A stretch of 64,000 nucleotides of DNA. It comes from Rhizomys pruinosus (Eukaryota; Chordata; Mammalia; Rodentia; Spalacidae). A program made the translations under genes and the position numbers. This document shows positions 45,651-57,623 of the stretch, piece after piece. The DNA lies in contig VZQC01009970.1 in NCBI GenBank assembly GCA_009823505.1, positions 62,001 through 126,000 of the forward strand, written 5' to 3'. The notes beneath the pieces were generated by a model. The model saw only the letters and a program-made list of their open reading frames with translations. It made no database searches and had not been told where the DNA came from. Position 1 is the stretch's first letter; every line of letters begins with the position of its first letter.

Positions 45651-47820
45651 GTTATGGAAGAGAACATGAGATCTTTGTCTTTCTGACTCTGAGTACCCCA
45701 TCCAGGATTGTTGCTAGCAATTTCCAGCCAGGATCCCTATCATCATGTATACAAATGAGAACAAATGTTGATATGCATATTAGGAAAGAGGTACCCTTAT
45801 ACATTGTTGATGTAAACTAATGAACAACTTGGGAAATCAGTCTAGATATTTCTCAGTTACCAAGAGAACTATAATATGACACAGCTATGCAACTACTGTG
45901 CAAATTCCAGAGGACTTTCTATCTTATTCTAGAGATACTTGTCCATCCATGTTCTCAATAGCTCTTTTCACAATAACTTAGAAGTGGAATTAGACTAGAT
46001 ATGAGTCAACTAATGATTTTTTAAGGAAATGTGCTATATCTACATAGTGGAATACAACTCAGCTGTCAAGAAAAAAAATATTGTGAAGTATGCTGATTAA
46101 TAAGTGGAACAGGAGAAGAGTTATTGAGAGAGAGAAAATTAGGGCCCACAAAGACAAATGCTGAATGTTCTTTCTTATACTTGTATGACACCTTTTAATC
46201 TGTTGTTCCATATTTTTAACATTAAATAAGGGTAGAAACCAGGAAACTAAAAATGGGTCACTCAGACAGAATGCATAGGTAAAATGAAAGTGATAGAGAA
46301 AATTGGGAGTAGGCATATTTTAAGTACGGAGGAGTGTGGAGGTGGGGACATGAAGGAGTAGATGAAAGCCTAATAAAATGAAGGATACATGAAAAAGTTA
46401 TATAGTAACCTATGAACTTCCAAATAAAGATAAAATGAATTAAAGGGGATATTACAACATAGATGACATAAAATGAGGAGGGCGGATACTCAGAGTTATA
46501 AGTTTAAGTGAGAATACTAGAATTAAGCATTAGAGGAGGGAGGGAATTTGATAAGCAAACCTAAGGATACATAAAGATGCTTTATAGAAATTCATTAACT
46601 TATAGTCTAATTAAATACTATAATATATAAAGCAACGATCAAATATTGAATAAACATGCTCTATGTAGGTGGAGAAAGCTGTTTCCAGAAGACATGGGTT
46701 ATTAGACACAAACTACAGTACCAGGTTCAGGATAACTTCCTATGACTTGTTAGTGTTCCAGAGACTCCCAAAATAAAGAAGGCTATTGCCATTGATAAAG
46801 GTTGCTCACCATCAATATATGGTATGGCTATACTGTCCTAGAGACCACTCACTTTGTATCAACCTCAACTGACTTGAGGGAACTCTCTTCTTGTCAGCTT
46901 TTTCATAGTGCTAGGAATAGTTATGCAGACTTCTGGGAAGCAGAAGACCCAGTGTTGGATTCATCAAGCTAAAGTTCAGAAGTTCCTGTCCACATAGACC
47001 CACTTGCTTTGATTATGGGAGTATAGACCTGATCAGATATAAGGACTGCTCCACAGAAGGGACTTCATTCCTACTACCTAAATACTGCTCAAAATCTCAT
47101 GTGTGAGGAGACATAGAACTTAAGGTGGGAACTTATAGTTGCTTTGCTAAGTGATCATTCTATCAATTTGCCTTCTAAATATTTGTTTGTAGCTATATAT
47201 TTGTGCTGTTCTCAGTTTTCATCAAATAATCTCTTTTTTTTTTGCAGTGGGTCATGGTTAATGCATAGATTCATAAGTGGAACTACTGTTGAGCTGTTGA
47301 GTATCTGTAACTTTGCTCAGGTGGGAATTATCGTATTTAGTTCTCTCCCTCCAAAACCTAGGGAACATTACAGAAAAGGAGGCAGAAAGAGGGTAAGATG
47401 GTAAATATGTGTGTGGACTACTTACTCCTGGACATGTCATGTCTGTTGCACATATCAAACCATAGCAACAATGGTTCCCTGCACAGAGCCTACAGAAGAC
47501 CCAGTCAGTGACAATTTCAGCATAGAAGTGACAGGATTCCCCCCAAAGTCCTCAATTAGAGGAACAGCTATTGAAAATTGATGGCTGCTGATGATGAGTA
47601 AGTTTTCTTTGGCGACATGGGCACTGTTATGTTACCCGCGCTCCAGTGGATGTCCACACATAGAAACTTCACTACTTGGTTTTAGAAATTTCTGATTAAA
47701 TAAGAAAAGGAGATATGATGTGGGAAGGGAGTTAAGGCTGGGAATATTAAGTGGATTTTGAAGGATGTATATGATCAAAATATATTGACTAAAATTCTCA
47801 AATTTTCAAAGAATAAATAT
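45650..47820 (+). mobile_element. Old L1 3' region (Lx-like), heavily mutated
   Basis: 45720-46200 follows the last part of L1 ORF2 (TTGTCCATCCATGTTCTCAA, GTGGAATACAACTCAGCTGT). 46330-47820 has Lx-like 3' UTR blocks (CCAAAATAAAGAAGGCTATT, GCGCTCCAGTGGATGTCCAC) ending near AAAGAATAAATATATG. No intact frame. Confidence 0.65.
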
Positions 47821-47821
47821 A

Positions 47822-48521
47822 TGATTTTTTAAATTTATTTTTATTGATGCTTTGTGTATTTCATACATCATTTTCCAATTCAGTTCAGGCATATATCTCC
47901 TTCCCTTCCCCCCCACCCCACCCCTACCCATCGCAGATCGTGCATTCTGCCATAAGTTTTCTGCATCTTTCTCTGCTTTTTTGTTTTGTTTTGTTTTCAT
48001 TTTTTTTAACAATAGGTGATAATTTGTGAGTACAAGCATCCTTCATGTAAAACCAATTTGCAAGCAGTTGTGCCCAAACCCACACAGCTCATGGGTCCCA
48101 CCATCCTGAAAGGGGGGGCTTGTATGTTCAATCAAGTTGATCAAATGAGTGTCCAGTCTATATTGTTGTAGTTTCACCATTAACCCCAATCGAAGCCCTT
48201 ACATTCTACCACGCCCCCTCTTCCGCAGATTGTTCCCTAGGCTTAGAAAAGGGGCACAGGTGGATGAGAAGCAAAACACTCTACTTTCTCTGGAGCTGAT
48301 GTCTTGGTCTCTAGTCAGTTCTGGCTGTTTTCTTTCATGGGCTGCCAGCTTGTCCAGGCTTAACCTTTCGATCCTACTAATGAAGCACATGCAATTAGAT
48401 ATTTAGGTATTTAAACAGTATAATATATAGCCTTTCGATCCTACTAATGAAGCACACACAATTAGATATATGGGTATTTAAACAGTACTAATTGTTATGG
48501 TAGGTTACTTTGGTATAGACA
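47822..48521 (-). mobile_element. L1 3' UTR, reverse orientation
   Basis: Starts with the reversed L1 end (TTATTGATGCTTTGTGTATT), has a C-rich tract at 47909-47930, and then the 3' UTR shared with 7965-8455. Ends TAGGTTACTTTGGTATA. Confidence 0.9.
48364..48495. repeat. 67 bp tandem duplication in the L1 3' UTR
   Basis: CCTTTCGATCCTACTAATGA begins at 48364 and again at 48431. The copies at 8 kb and 41 kb have only one unit. Confidence 0.9.
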
Positions 48522-49470
48522 CAGATGTTTGGATGGTATGTCAATTCATGATCTACATTTTCTTCTGTCAAGTATGGCAGGGTCTTCGTGTGGTTTATAA
48601 CATCTCCTAACCATTAGAGGATGTAAGCTTGTGACATCAGCCGTGGGTTATTCCTCCAAGGAGAGAGCCAATAGCCAATTAGATTTGGGATATACAGACA
48701 TATGGCTGCCACTGCTGCACAGTATTTCCAGGCAGATGAGGTGTAGCTGGTGCTGACGGAGGAGTCTTGCTTGACTCAAGGAGACCTATATTTGCTTTAT
48801 TGGTTTAGTGGTCTTTGGTAACACTCTCTGGCATCCCAGAGACCATCTGTATACTTGCAAGTGCGGTCTCCATACATCTTTTCCATGTTTGTATCAGGTC
48901 TTCAACAGCAGGGCCTTATCGCCTCTCTTCCTGCAGATATCCCAGTTAGGAGGCAAGGAGCCTTTACCATTTGTGGGGGCTTGGATCCCCTGGCCAACAT
49001 CTCCTTGGTAGAATAATCCATTGTTGATGTCAGAGCTCCTGTATTGATATATTTTGTTTAAGTGCATAGCTTAAGGAGACTTTAGCATTATATTTGGTTC
49101 TGAATAGAAAATAATCCTTTTCACAGTTTCTATGTCCATTAGTCAATTAAAGAAGGCAGTTTTACTGATTTTACAAGAGAACACTTCTATAACAGCTGGT
49201 TCCAATCTACAGCTGGAGAATGACCTCATCATCCTCTTATTTCTCTTTATTCTATGGGGGGGAGTTAAGAAAGTCTCTTGTATTAAAACCTTTGCAGCAC
49301 CTAGAAGGTAAGCTTCGTTAGGAATCATTAAAAAATAGTTGTTACTAGTAGGATCCACAGAGGGGCCTGATGTCTGCAGCAATCTGAGGCATTTCTTCCC
49401 TTCAATGCGCAGAGGAGTCAATCCTTCTGCTGGCACTTTCTGGTGCATCCTACTCACTGCAAAGGTTTTA
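48522..49470 (-). other. Unidentified segment with a 104-codon minus frame
   Basis: Moderate GC and few short repeats, unlike the flanks. The minus strand has a 104-codon frame (49457-49143) with leucine/proline-rich start and a basic RIKRNKR stretch. I do not recognise a family. An ERV or L1 3' UTR-related origin is possible because L1 3' UTR lies on its left, but this is not shown. Confidence 0.35.
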
Positions 49471-49539
49471 AAATAGTAAAATTATCAATATATTTTAAAT
49501 GTGCTATACTCTGAATATGCATTATTAAAAGAAAACTTA

Positions 49540-49683
49540 TGCTGGGCATGGTGGCACACACCTTTAATTGGGAGGCAGAAGCAGGTGGATCTCTTCAAGG
49601 CCAGTCTGGTCTACAAAGGAAGTTCCAGGCCAGCTGAGGCTACAGGGAGACCCTGTCTCAGAAACACCAAAAAAAAAAAAATT
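49540..49683 (+). mobile_element. B1 SINE with internal deletion
   Basis: GCTGGGCATGGTGGCACAC, then TTTAATTGGGAGGCAG, which lacks the CCCAGCACT segment, and an A tail at 49669-49681. Confidence 0.92.
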
Positions 49684-49854
49684 AAAAGAAAAACACAAAT
49701 GTCTTACAAGTGTATGAAAATGCTTTCAATATAACTGGTGATCAGGACAATGAAAAAAAAACTGCACAATGCAATGGAATCCTATATTTTAAAATGGTTG
49801 TTATGAATCAAATGAAATAACAACTATTAACAAGGATCTGAAACAGTGAACTTT

Positions 49855-50015
49855 TTTTTAGTTTTAGATTTTTTATTGGTGTTTTTCATATTGCATACAT
49901 CATTACTCAGTTCGATTTAGACACAATCCCCTTTCCTTGCTCCCCGCACCTCCCATGTTCCTGCATTCTGCCATGCATGTCTTGCATGTTTCTCTCAGTC
50001 TTTTTTTCACATTTT
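49855..50015 (-). mobile_element. L1 3' terminal fragment
   Basis: TTTTTTATTGGTGTTTTTCA, CATCATTACTCAGTTCGATT and TGCATTCTGCCATGCATGTC match the reversed L1 ends elsewhere in the window. Confidence 0.75.
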
Positions 50016-50501
50016 ATAAACATATTAATTTCACATTGTATAAACACTGGTTTATATTAATGTTCCAATCTTTTTTTTTTTTTTTTTTTTGCTAACTTCA
50101 CCTCACAGAATTTCTGTGGTTCAGTCCTTTCCCTCAAATGCAAATACACTTTTGAAGCAGAGAGTCAAATAAGTGTTGCTTTTCCCATCAATGATGTTTG
50201 CCTTCTTACCTGAGAGCAGATGGCCCACTTTACAAATTTATTTTTTATCAAACATTCCATCTACTTATGAGTGGGTCCTTTCCTGTCTAACAACTATGAA
50301 AACTTCTAAATGACTCAGCAGCTTATTGCACAAAAATCTAATATTTTAATATAAATTTCTCTCCCAGGAATTTATGCTTTCCTTAAAGATCATTTTTTTT
50401 TTAATTTTTGAACTACTAAACAGAGTATGTAGTGAGAATTCAATGATTGTTTGGGGTGAAAATTGTATATGAAGTTACATTTATGAGATAAGATGGATTC
50501 T

Positions 50502-50738
50502 GGGGCTGGAGAGATGGCTCAGCTGTTGGGAGCACCGACTGCTCTGACAGAGGACCTGGGTTCTATTCCTAGCACCCACATGGCAGCTAAGACCTATATT
50601 TAACTCCAGTTCCAGGGGAATCCCATTCCCTCTTCTGACCTCCGCAGGATTGCATGATACGAGTGCACCAACCTACATGCAGACAGTACACTCATACACA
50701 TAAAACATAATAAATAAATAAATAAATAAATAAGAAAA
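50502..50738 (+). mobile_element. B2 SINE
   Basis: GGGGCTGGAGAGATGGCTCA start, AATAAATAAAT tail, and 14 bp flanking duplication ATAAGATG(G/A)ATTCT at 50488-50501 and 50739-50752. Confidence 0.96.
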
Positions 50739-50752
50739 ATAAGATGAATTCT

Positions 50753-51783
50753 AAGTTATTTTGATAATAAAATGTCCACTTAGAGAATGATATATAAATT
50801 CATACTTAAGTACACATCTAAACAGTTATGTATAATGTATGTCTACTCAAAAACTTTGAAAAGAATAAATTGAAAATCTTCACATAGTAATTATCCTTGG
50901 CTTGTATTGGTACAGTTCCAAGAATTTTTAATTTCCACTCTTTGTCCCATGACATCTACTACTTTTATAATAATATTATAATTAATAATGGTAAGAAAAT
51001 AACCATGTTATATTTACTGCCATTAAAATGAGAGCAGATTAATTTTTGTTAATTAGTATGCTTAATGTGATTTTGTCTTTTGCGACTGAAAAATTACAAA
51101 TGCCACCATCTTTACCAAGGGAATAAACATTTTAACTTTTAGAATAATAACCTGCTTTGTTCAGTCACACTTTATTATTGTTAGGTTGAGTATCACAAAT
51201 TCTCCCGTGTAATCTGAATATTATGTAGAATGATAAACATGTCAAAGCTTTTAATTATATGAGCAAAATTAAAATCACTATTTTTCATTTCTGTAATTCA
51301 GTCCCTAATCTTTATGAAAAATAATGATTTTCATTTATCCAATATAAGTTTTAATTAATATTTGAGATAGTACAAATCTAAAATGTGCAGTTATAAAGAC
51401 AATCAAATTACCAGAAAAATGTTTTCTGTCATAATAAAAGCAGAGGCAGAGGTTTTGGAAAATACTTAACTCCATAGAAATTAACCTCAGTTATTAAATT
51501 AGTAAACATATAAATACTTGCATATAAGTTAATCAGCATAAACCAATAATTATAGTAGTGGCCAATTTATATTAGCTATGATATTAAAGTGCTATTACAT
51601 ATCAGATACAAAATAACTGCTTCTGCAATCGTGGCTACTCTTTTTCACCACTATTAATTTCTGAACAGAACAAGAATTATATATGCACTAAAATTCTGTC
51701 ATTGTATGTAAATATATTTTAATTTCTTTGAGTTCTAAGAAAGCTTTCATACCCAATAAGATTCTTTTCAGTAAGAAGGCATG
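50753..51783. other. Unique AT-rich intergenic DNA
   Basis: Nothing recognised. Confidence 0.5.
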
Positions 51784-51794
51784 TGTATAACACA

Positions 51795-51925
51795 TTTTTT
51801 TTTTTTTTTGGTCTTTTCGAGACAGGGTCTCCCTGTAGCCCCAGCTCTCTTGGAACTCACCTTGTAGACCAGGCTGGCCTTGAACTCACAAAGATCTGCC
51901 TGTCTCTGCCTCCCAAGTGTTAGGA
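51795..51925 (-). mobile_element. 5'-truncated B1 SINE
   Basis: T run, TTTTCGAGACAGGGTCTCCC, then stops at CAAGTGTTAGGA, so the first 25 bp or so of B1 are missing. Exact 11 bp duplication TGTATAACACA at 51784-51794 and 51926-51936 shows it inserted in this truncated form. Confidence 0.94.
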
Positions 51926-51936
51926 TGTATAACACA

Positions 51937-52404
51937 ATTTTAAACAACAGGAAAATCTTATACATAAAAATTGATGAAATATTCTAATTCTTCATAAGTC
52001 AAAAGAAACATATCAATGAGCCAGTGATTTCTTTCAAAACTGAGATTTTAATTTCTCGATATCATTGAATCTTCTCAGCAAACCATTGTAAGACTGTTCT
52101 TCGGGCAAGAAATAAATACTGCAGGTGATAATGTATACAATGGACTGACTGGCTCTGATTGTTAAGCCCAATGATTTATCTAATTATTTTTCCTTGTCCC
52201 CCTTGTACAATTACCTGACTACTTATTGTGAATGGCAAGTGTCCCCTACAATTTGAATATTACTGATATAGGTTCACAACATAAGATTCTTTGTTACTCA
52301 TGATATTTTGGCTACTGTCTTGAGTAAATCTTGATTAATAACGCATTGTGGAGCTACTAATACTATGGTATTCATTGTTTTTTATTTAATTTTTAAAAAG
52401 TAAT
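51937..52404. other. Unique DNA
   Basis: Nothing recognised. Confidence 0.5.
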
Positions 52405-52815
52405 TGTACTGGATAGCTTTAGTGTCAAATTGACACAACTGGGTTGAGGAGGTCTCCATTGGGAAATCGCCTCCATCGGACTAGCTTGTGGTCAAGTCTG
52501 TGGGGTATTTTCTCTTTGATTGTTGAGTGACGTGAGAAGGTCCAGACCACTATGGATGGTGCCACCCCATGGCAGGTTGTTGCTTATTGTTTAAGAAAGC
52601 AGGCTGAGCATGGACCAGGGGACCAAGAGAGTAAGCAGAATTCCCCATGCCTGTGCTTCAGCTCCTGCCTCCAGGCTCCTGACCTGAATTCCTACATGGG
52701 TCTCCCTATGTGATGAACTATATAACCTGGAAGATATAAGACAAATAAACCTTTTCCTCTCCAAGTTGATATTGGTCAGTGTATTGTCACAGCAACTGAA
52801 AGCAAACTAGAAGAG
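52405..52815 (+). mobile_element. LTR-like rodent repeat
   Basis: TGGATAGCTTTAGTGTCAAA start, AAGAAAGCAGGCTGAGCATG and CTTCAGCTCCTGCCTCCAGG in the middle, AATAAA at 52745-52750 and a GCAACTGAAAGCAAACTAG end. Better preserved than its relatives at 40672 and 43030. Length and polyadenylation signal position suggest a solo LTR, but the family is unconfirmed. Confidence 0.6.
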
Positions 52816-52819
52816 TAAT

Positions 52820-54400
52820 TAATTCATTTTTTAAATAATTGAATTTTTGTGTATTTCATACAGAATGTTAGTCATCTGTATACCCCACTTCCCAATGCTT
52901 TCTATAGCCCCCCCCCTCACCTCCACCCTGGAATTTATGCATTCTGTCATTTGTTTTAAAGAGCCGATATTAAAGAGAGGGATTCTAGATTGGCCCACTG
53001 GCCCTATGTGGATGAAATACCATTGAGGATGTCTGGGGACACTAACTTGACTTGGTGTCCATTATTTTTTTATTGAAGGTTTTGTGCATTTCATACATTT
53101 CTTAATCAAATTTATACCCATTCCCCTTTTTTGTGCCCCCTACTGTCCACCCCCCAGAGTTCATACATTCTGCCATACATGTCTTTCAACTTTTTCTCAG
53201 TCTTTTTAAAATTTTTACCGATGCAGAAGTTTAGTGCTTTGAGCAGAAGTTTATTGTTTCAGTTGGTTCTTTGACCCAACTTTTTTGTTGTTGTTGTCCT
53301 TTGCAATTTGTATCACTTAAAATATGGATATATACATGGCACACATATACCATAATTGTGATGCCTGAAAATAACCTATAGGTTAATTCCAAAACATGTT
53401 TAGGGATTCAAATTTTGACAATAAAGTTGTATGCAGGTAAGAAAAAATATTTCTTTACATTCCTACATTACGTAGCAAGTTGATGAGTAACATCAGGTAT
53501 ATTTACCAAAAAAATAGAAAGGTCTGGAGAGATGGCCTAGCGGTTAAGAGTGCCAACCGCTCTTACAGAGGACCCGGGTTCGATCCCCAGCACCCACATG
53601 GCGGCCAAGAAACGTCTAAAACTCCAATTCCAGCAGAACTCCAGTTCCAGGGGAGTCTGACACCCTCTTCTGACCTCCGCAGCATTGCACAACACGGGTG
53701 CACAAACTTGCATGCAGACAGTACATTCATACACATACAGAAATAAATAAAATAAAAAAAATTAAAAAAAATAGAAAGAAAAAATTTTCAGTTTAGCTTA
53801 CAAATAGAGATTTGGTGCTAGTAACCAAGAATGAGGGACACCTTACACTGTTTGTTTTATTGGGTCTGCATTACTTTAGTTAGCATAATAGCTTCTAGTT
53901 CCATCAATTTACCTGTGAAGTTCACAATGTTGTCTTTCTTTATTGCTGCACAGAATTTCATTGTGTAGATGTACCACATTTTCTTTATCCATTCATTAGT
54001 TGAAAGACACTGGTTGCTTCTAGATCTTTGCTACTGTGAAGAGAGATGCAGTAAACATAGATGTGTATGTATCTGTATGATGGGATGAGTCTTGTGGGTA
54101 TAAGCCCAGGAGAAGAAAGACTGGATCAGGTGGTAGGCTCATTTTGAATCTTTTAAGAATTTTTCACACTGCTTTCTACAGGGGTTGCACAAGTTTGCAT
54201 TCTCATCAGCAATACATGAGTGTTCCCCTTTCCCCACAACCCCTCCAGCATTTGGTATCCTTTGTTTTCTTGGTCATAGCCAGTCTTACTGAAGTAAAAC
54301 GAAATCTTAAAAGGGTTTTAAATTACATTTCCTTAATTATCCTTAATTATTAGCAATGTTGAACACTTTTTCGGATTTTTCTCAGCCATCTTTACTTCTT
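52820..54400 (-). mobile_element. L1 3' end and ORF2 C-terminus, reverse
   Basis: Two L1 3'-end blocks (52825-52960 and 53060-53310) are followed, beyond a B2, by the reversed ORF2 C-terminal region (53850-54390: GCTGCACAGAATTTCATTGT, TGCATTCTCATCAGCAATAC). Two 3' ends mean either two L1 copies or a partial duplication. Confidence 0.75.
53522..53764 (+). mobile_element. B2 SINE, subfamily with internal duplication
   Basis: TCTGGAGAGATGGCCTAGCG start, pol III B-box-like GGGTTCGATCCCC, and doubled AACTCC(A)(A/G)TTCCAG block (about 53620-53655). Flanked by AAAAAAATAGAAAG at 53508-53521 and 53765-53778. Confidence 0.96.
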
Positions 54401-55235
54401 CATTTCACTGAAGGACATCTGGGCACAAATGTTTGACTAGACAGTACTTAACATCTGTGACAGAATTCATGGGGTCCAGTTCTGGTATGTGGGAGCATGT
54501 ATGGGGGAAGGTGTCTAACTGATTTAGAACTATAATATAAAATGTATAAAAGCTCAATTAAAAATATTTTAAGAACAACTTGAATCGCAGAACTTATTTA
54601 CATCAAATACTGATTCCAACTTAATGTAAAATCAGTACAGGGTTGCTTAGAATTTGTATGTTTCTAGTAAAACAAAAAACACAAGATGAATTCTGAAGAT
54701 TTTAAACAGTTAGATAAAAACTTTTTATATAGACTTTATAGAACAAAAAGGAAACATATAGGAGAAATTACTGTAACATAATTTCTGCATCTTCTTAACT
54801 GAGCATATTAATTAAAAATAATAAAATTTGACCCTGATTCCCCATCTGCCTTCTCCTGAGCAGATGGCCACATTGCAATCAGGCTCCCATTAAACACTTT
54901 TTTCTTGTGCTGTTGCAACTCATTCTCCTCTGAACACTTTCCTGAGAGGTGTCAACATAAATGGACTTAAGAAACTTCACAAAAACTGCAGGTATCAGTT
55001 CAAAGTGAAATGCTGTAACTTGAAACTCCCGTTATTCTTTCTATTTAGAAGAAATCTTTTCCAACTGTACCACCTACAATGATGTTCATCTGTAATTTGA
55101 ATTATGTCTACAATGGAGGCACACTGAATTGCACTGCAGCCTTAAAACTTACTTAAAAAGAATGTTTGTGTGGTTGAACTGTATGCTATGCTTCAGAGAT
55201 GCCAGAAAACATTGACTCTCCTGTAAAAGAATATG
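54401..55235. other. Unique AT-rich DNA
   Basis: 54470-54570 may be a worn L1 end (ATAAAAGCTCAATTAAAAA). The rest is unrecognised. Confidence 0.4.
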
Positions 55236-55440
55236 GGAGCTGCAGACATGGATCAAAGATTAAGAGCACTGGCTGCTCTTACAGAAAATTGAAGTTCTAT
55301 CCCCACACCCACAAGGCAGCTAGAACTCCAGTTCCAGGGGATCTGACACTCTCTTTTGACTTTTGCTGGCATTTCATGGCATGGGTACACTCATATACAT
55401 GCAGACAATACATTCATACATATAACTTTAATTAATTAAT
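55236..55440 (+). mobile_element. Degraded B2 SINE
   Basis: AAGAGCACTGGCTGCTCTTA, ACCCACAAGGCAGCTAGAAC and CATGCAGACAATACATTCA in order. The head is worn. Confidence 0.85.
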
Positions 55441-55723
55441 ACATAATTAATTAAGTAAAGAAGGAATACTTCCTATGAGCAGCAATGAAATACAGATTAC
55501 AGGGGCTGTGAAATATGTGTTTTAACCTCAAAGTGTATGTAAATCAGATGGATACTTGCAGGCCATTTAGTCTCATGTAGTAAGTTTCATTAAACTGTGT
55601 TTAAAAAATAAAACTGCATGCAATCAATACATCAAGAATATTTGAGAGTTGGTACAAAAGCATTAAGAGAGTGTGTTTCTTCTTTTTCATGACATCCTGC
55701 TTTCCTGGAAGATTATATCAAAT
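55441..55723. other. Unique DNA
   Basis: Nothing recognised. Confidence 0.4.
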
Positions 55724-55788
55724 CTGTCTATCTATTTATCTATCTATGTATCTATGTATCTGTGTATCTATCTATGTATATATGTATC

Positions 55789-55839
<51 letters not shown>

Positions 55840-55905
55840 ATCTATTATCATCTATCTATCTATCTATCTATCTAATCATCTATCTATCCACCTATCTTTC
55901 TTATC
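55724..55905. repeat. (ATCT)n compound microsatellite
   Basis: About 180 bp of ATCT units with ATGT and ATCATCT interruptions; the purest run is 55789-55838. Its frames read as SIYL repeats, which are not protein. Confidence 0.97.
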
Positions 55906-56219
55906 TATGGTCTGCCATCTCTGTGACTATTAATTTTCTTTATACTGCATCTATTTGCATACATATAAAATCAATCCTTAAAAACTGGCTCAATTCTTAT
56001 GTTCTTATTGATGTTTCATTGTTGATTTGGAGGGGAAGAAGTTTACTACAAGAGTTACTAATGTCATGGACTGACAGACATACAGACAGATAGGAGCACT
56101 TTGATAGGAACTCTGAAGAGAAATCAAGCACTTAGAGGACTCTGGGTCCTTTCTTCTAGCCCTTTGAAGAAGGAAGAAGGTTTCATAGCAAGAATATTTA
56201 AATATTTAAAACTTAAGTT

Positions 56220-56500
56220 TAAAATCATTTTAATTATTTTTTACTCACTTTATCCTTCACTACAGAGGTTTTTGAAGTTTATGCTTGTGTTTTTCATATA
56301 TTTTTATGAATTTCATATATATATATATATATATGTATTGTGTTTTGCACAAATCCTTTCTGCCTTCCCCTGAAACTTCTTGGATGCTCCTCCTCCAGTT
56401 TTTTCTCGGCTATATGTCCTTGTTTGAACTCTGGAGTCCATGTAATGATGCCAGTTTGCCCATGGGCTCAGGGCCAACCACAGGAGCATGAGTAACAACT
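56220..56500 (-). mobile_element. Possible old L1 3' end
   Basis: TTTTCATATATTTTTATGAATTTCA, a TA run, then TTCTGCCTTCCCCTGAAACT and CCAGTTTGCCCATGGGCTCA resemble reversed L1 3' UTR. Weak. Confidence 0.35.
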
Positions 56501-57019
56501 TTATATGTCAGCTTTTGAGTCTTATTTAAAATATTTCTAGTGGCGACTTTGAAATCCTTTCAGTGGATTGCTCTTTTCACTATTGTATAAGTATTTGTTA
56601 TGTCTGTGCCCATTCAAAAGAGAACCTGACAAAATCATGCTGTCCTGAGTAACTGATGAAAATATGATTTACTATATGGACAATGAAAAGTTAAAATGGC
56701 TATTTTGTATTATCAGTAACAATCTTTCATAAAGAAAACTAAAAACAAATAAGGATGTAGTGTGTGATAGCAAAACACTGTGGAGATAGATCTTTTCAAA
56801 GCAAAGTCCTTACATTATTAAGGGACTCAAATCAGTTATTCCAGTCACTACAGTATTAGAGAAGGGACTAAAGCATTATGGGTTTGGAAAATTAAAGAAA
56901 CATTCAATTAAATAGGCGAAATTTAAAGTGAAATAAGTCTATAGACTGACAGAAATTGGAAATAAATGTGCAAAGCATTTTAGGATTGTGTTTAATATAA
57001 TTTGAGTGTTTTAAAAATT
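56501..57019. other. Unique DNA
   Basis: Nothing recognised. Confidence 0.5.
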
Positions 57020-57035
57020 TGCTGGAGCATATTTT

Positions 57036-57251
57036 TTATTTATTATTATTTTATATATATGAGTGTAGTGTCTGCTTGTAGGTTGGTTTACCTGTGCCAT
57101 GCAATGCCTCTGAGGTCAGAAGAGGGTGTCAGATTCCCCTGGAACTGGAGTCAAAGACCATTCTTAGCATCCATGTGGGTGCTGGGAATCGAACCTGGGC
57201 CCTCTGCAAGAGCAGTCATTGCTCTTAACCAATGAGCCATTTCTCCAGCCC
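57036..57251 (-). mobile_element. B2 SINE
   Basis: Reverse B2 ending CATTTCTCCAGCCC, with CTGGAGC at 57022-57028 and 57252-57258 as target-site copies. Confidence 0.94.
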
Positions 57252-57497
57252 CTGGAGCCTAATTTTAAGTGTTTACTAGGTCTACCTTCCTTCTCAATCT
57301 GTTTGAATATTACATGAGCCTTTTCTATTGTTTCTTCTGAAGAACACTTTAGCACTAATTATTATTTTGGACTATAATTATGTGTATTTATATTAATATT
57401 TTTCTGCAAATTTCGTGATTTCATTTTTCTTTACAGCCTAATACAACTCTTTGTGTAAATTAATGAGATTTTCTTTACCCAGTCATCTGTAGAGGGG

Positions 57498-57498
57498 N
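57498..57498. other. Ambiguous base N
   Basis: Second N in the window, directly before an (ATT)n run (57499-57520) and a 41-45 bp tandem duplication. Confidence 0.98.
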
Positions 57499-57529
57499 AT
57501 TATTATTATTATTATTATTCCTTAAGTAT

Positions 57530-57616
57530 GTGTTATTCTTCATGGATGTACATCAGGGTGCTTCCTCACTGTGTGTTATTCTTCATGGTGTACATCAGGG
57601 TGTTCCCCCACTGTGT
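57530..57616. repeat. Tandem duplication near the N
   Basis: GTGTTATTCTTCATGG at 57530 recurs at 57573. The copies differ by a 2 bp deletion and a few substitutions. Confidence 0.9.
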
Positions 57617-57623
57617 TACTTTT

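Noticed and set aside
55671..56093. 140-codon frame rich in SIYL repeats
   Set aside because: It is the translation of the ATCT microsatellite; no gene signal flanks it.
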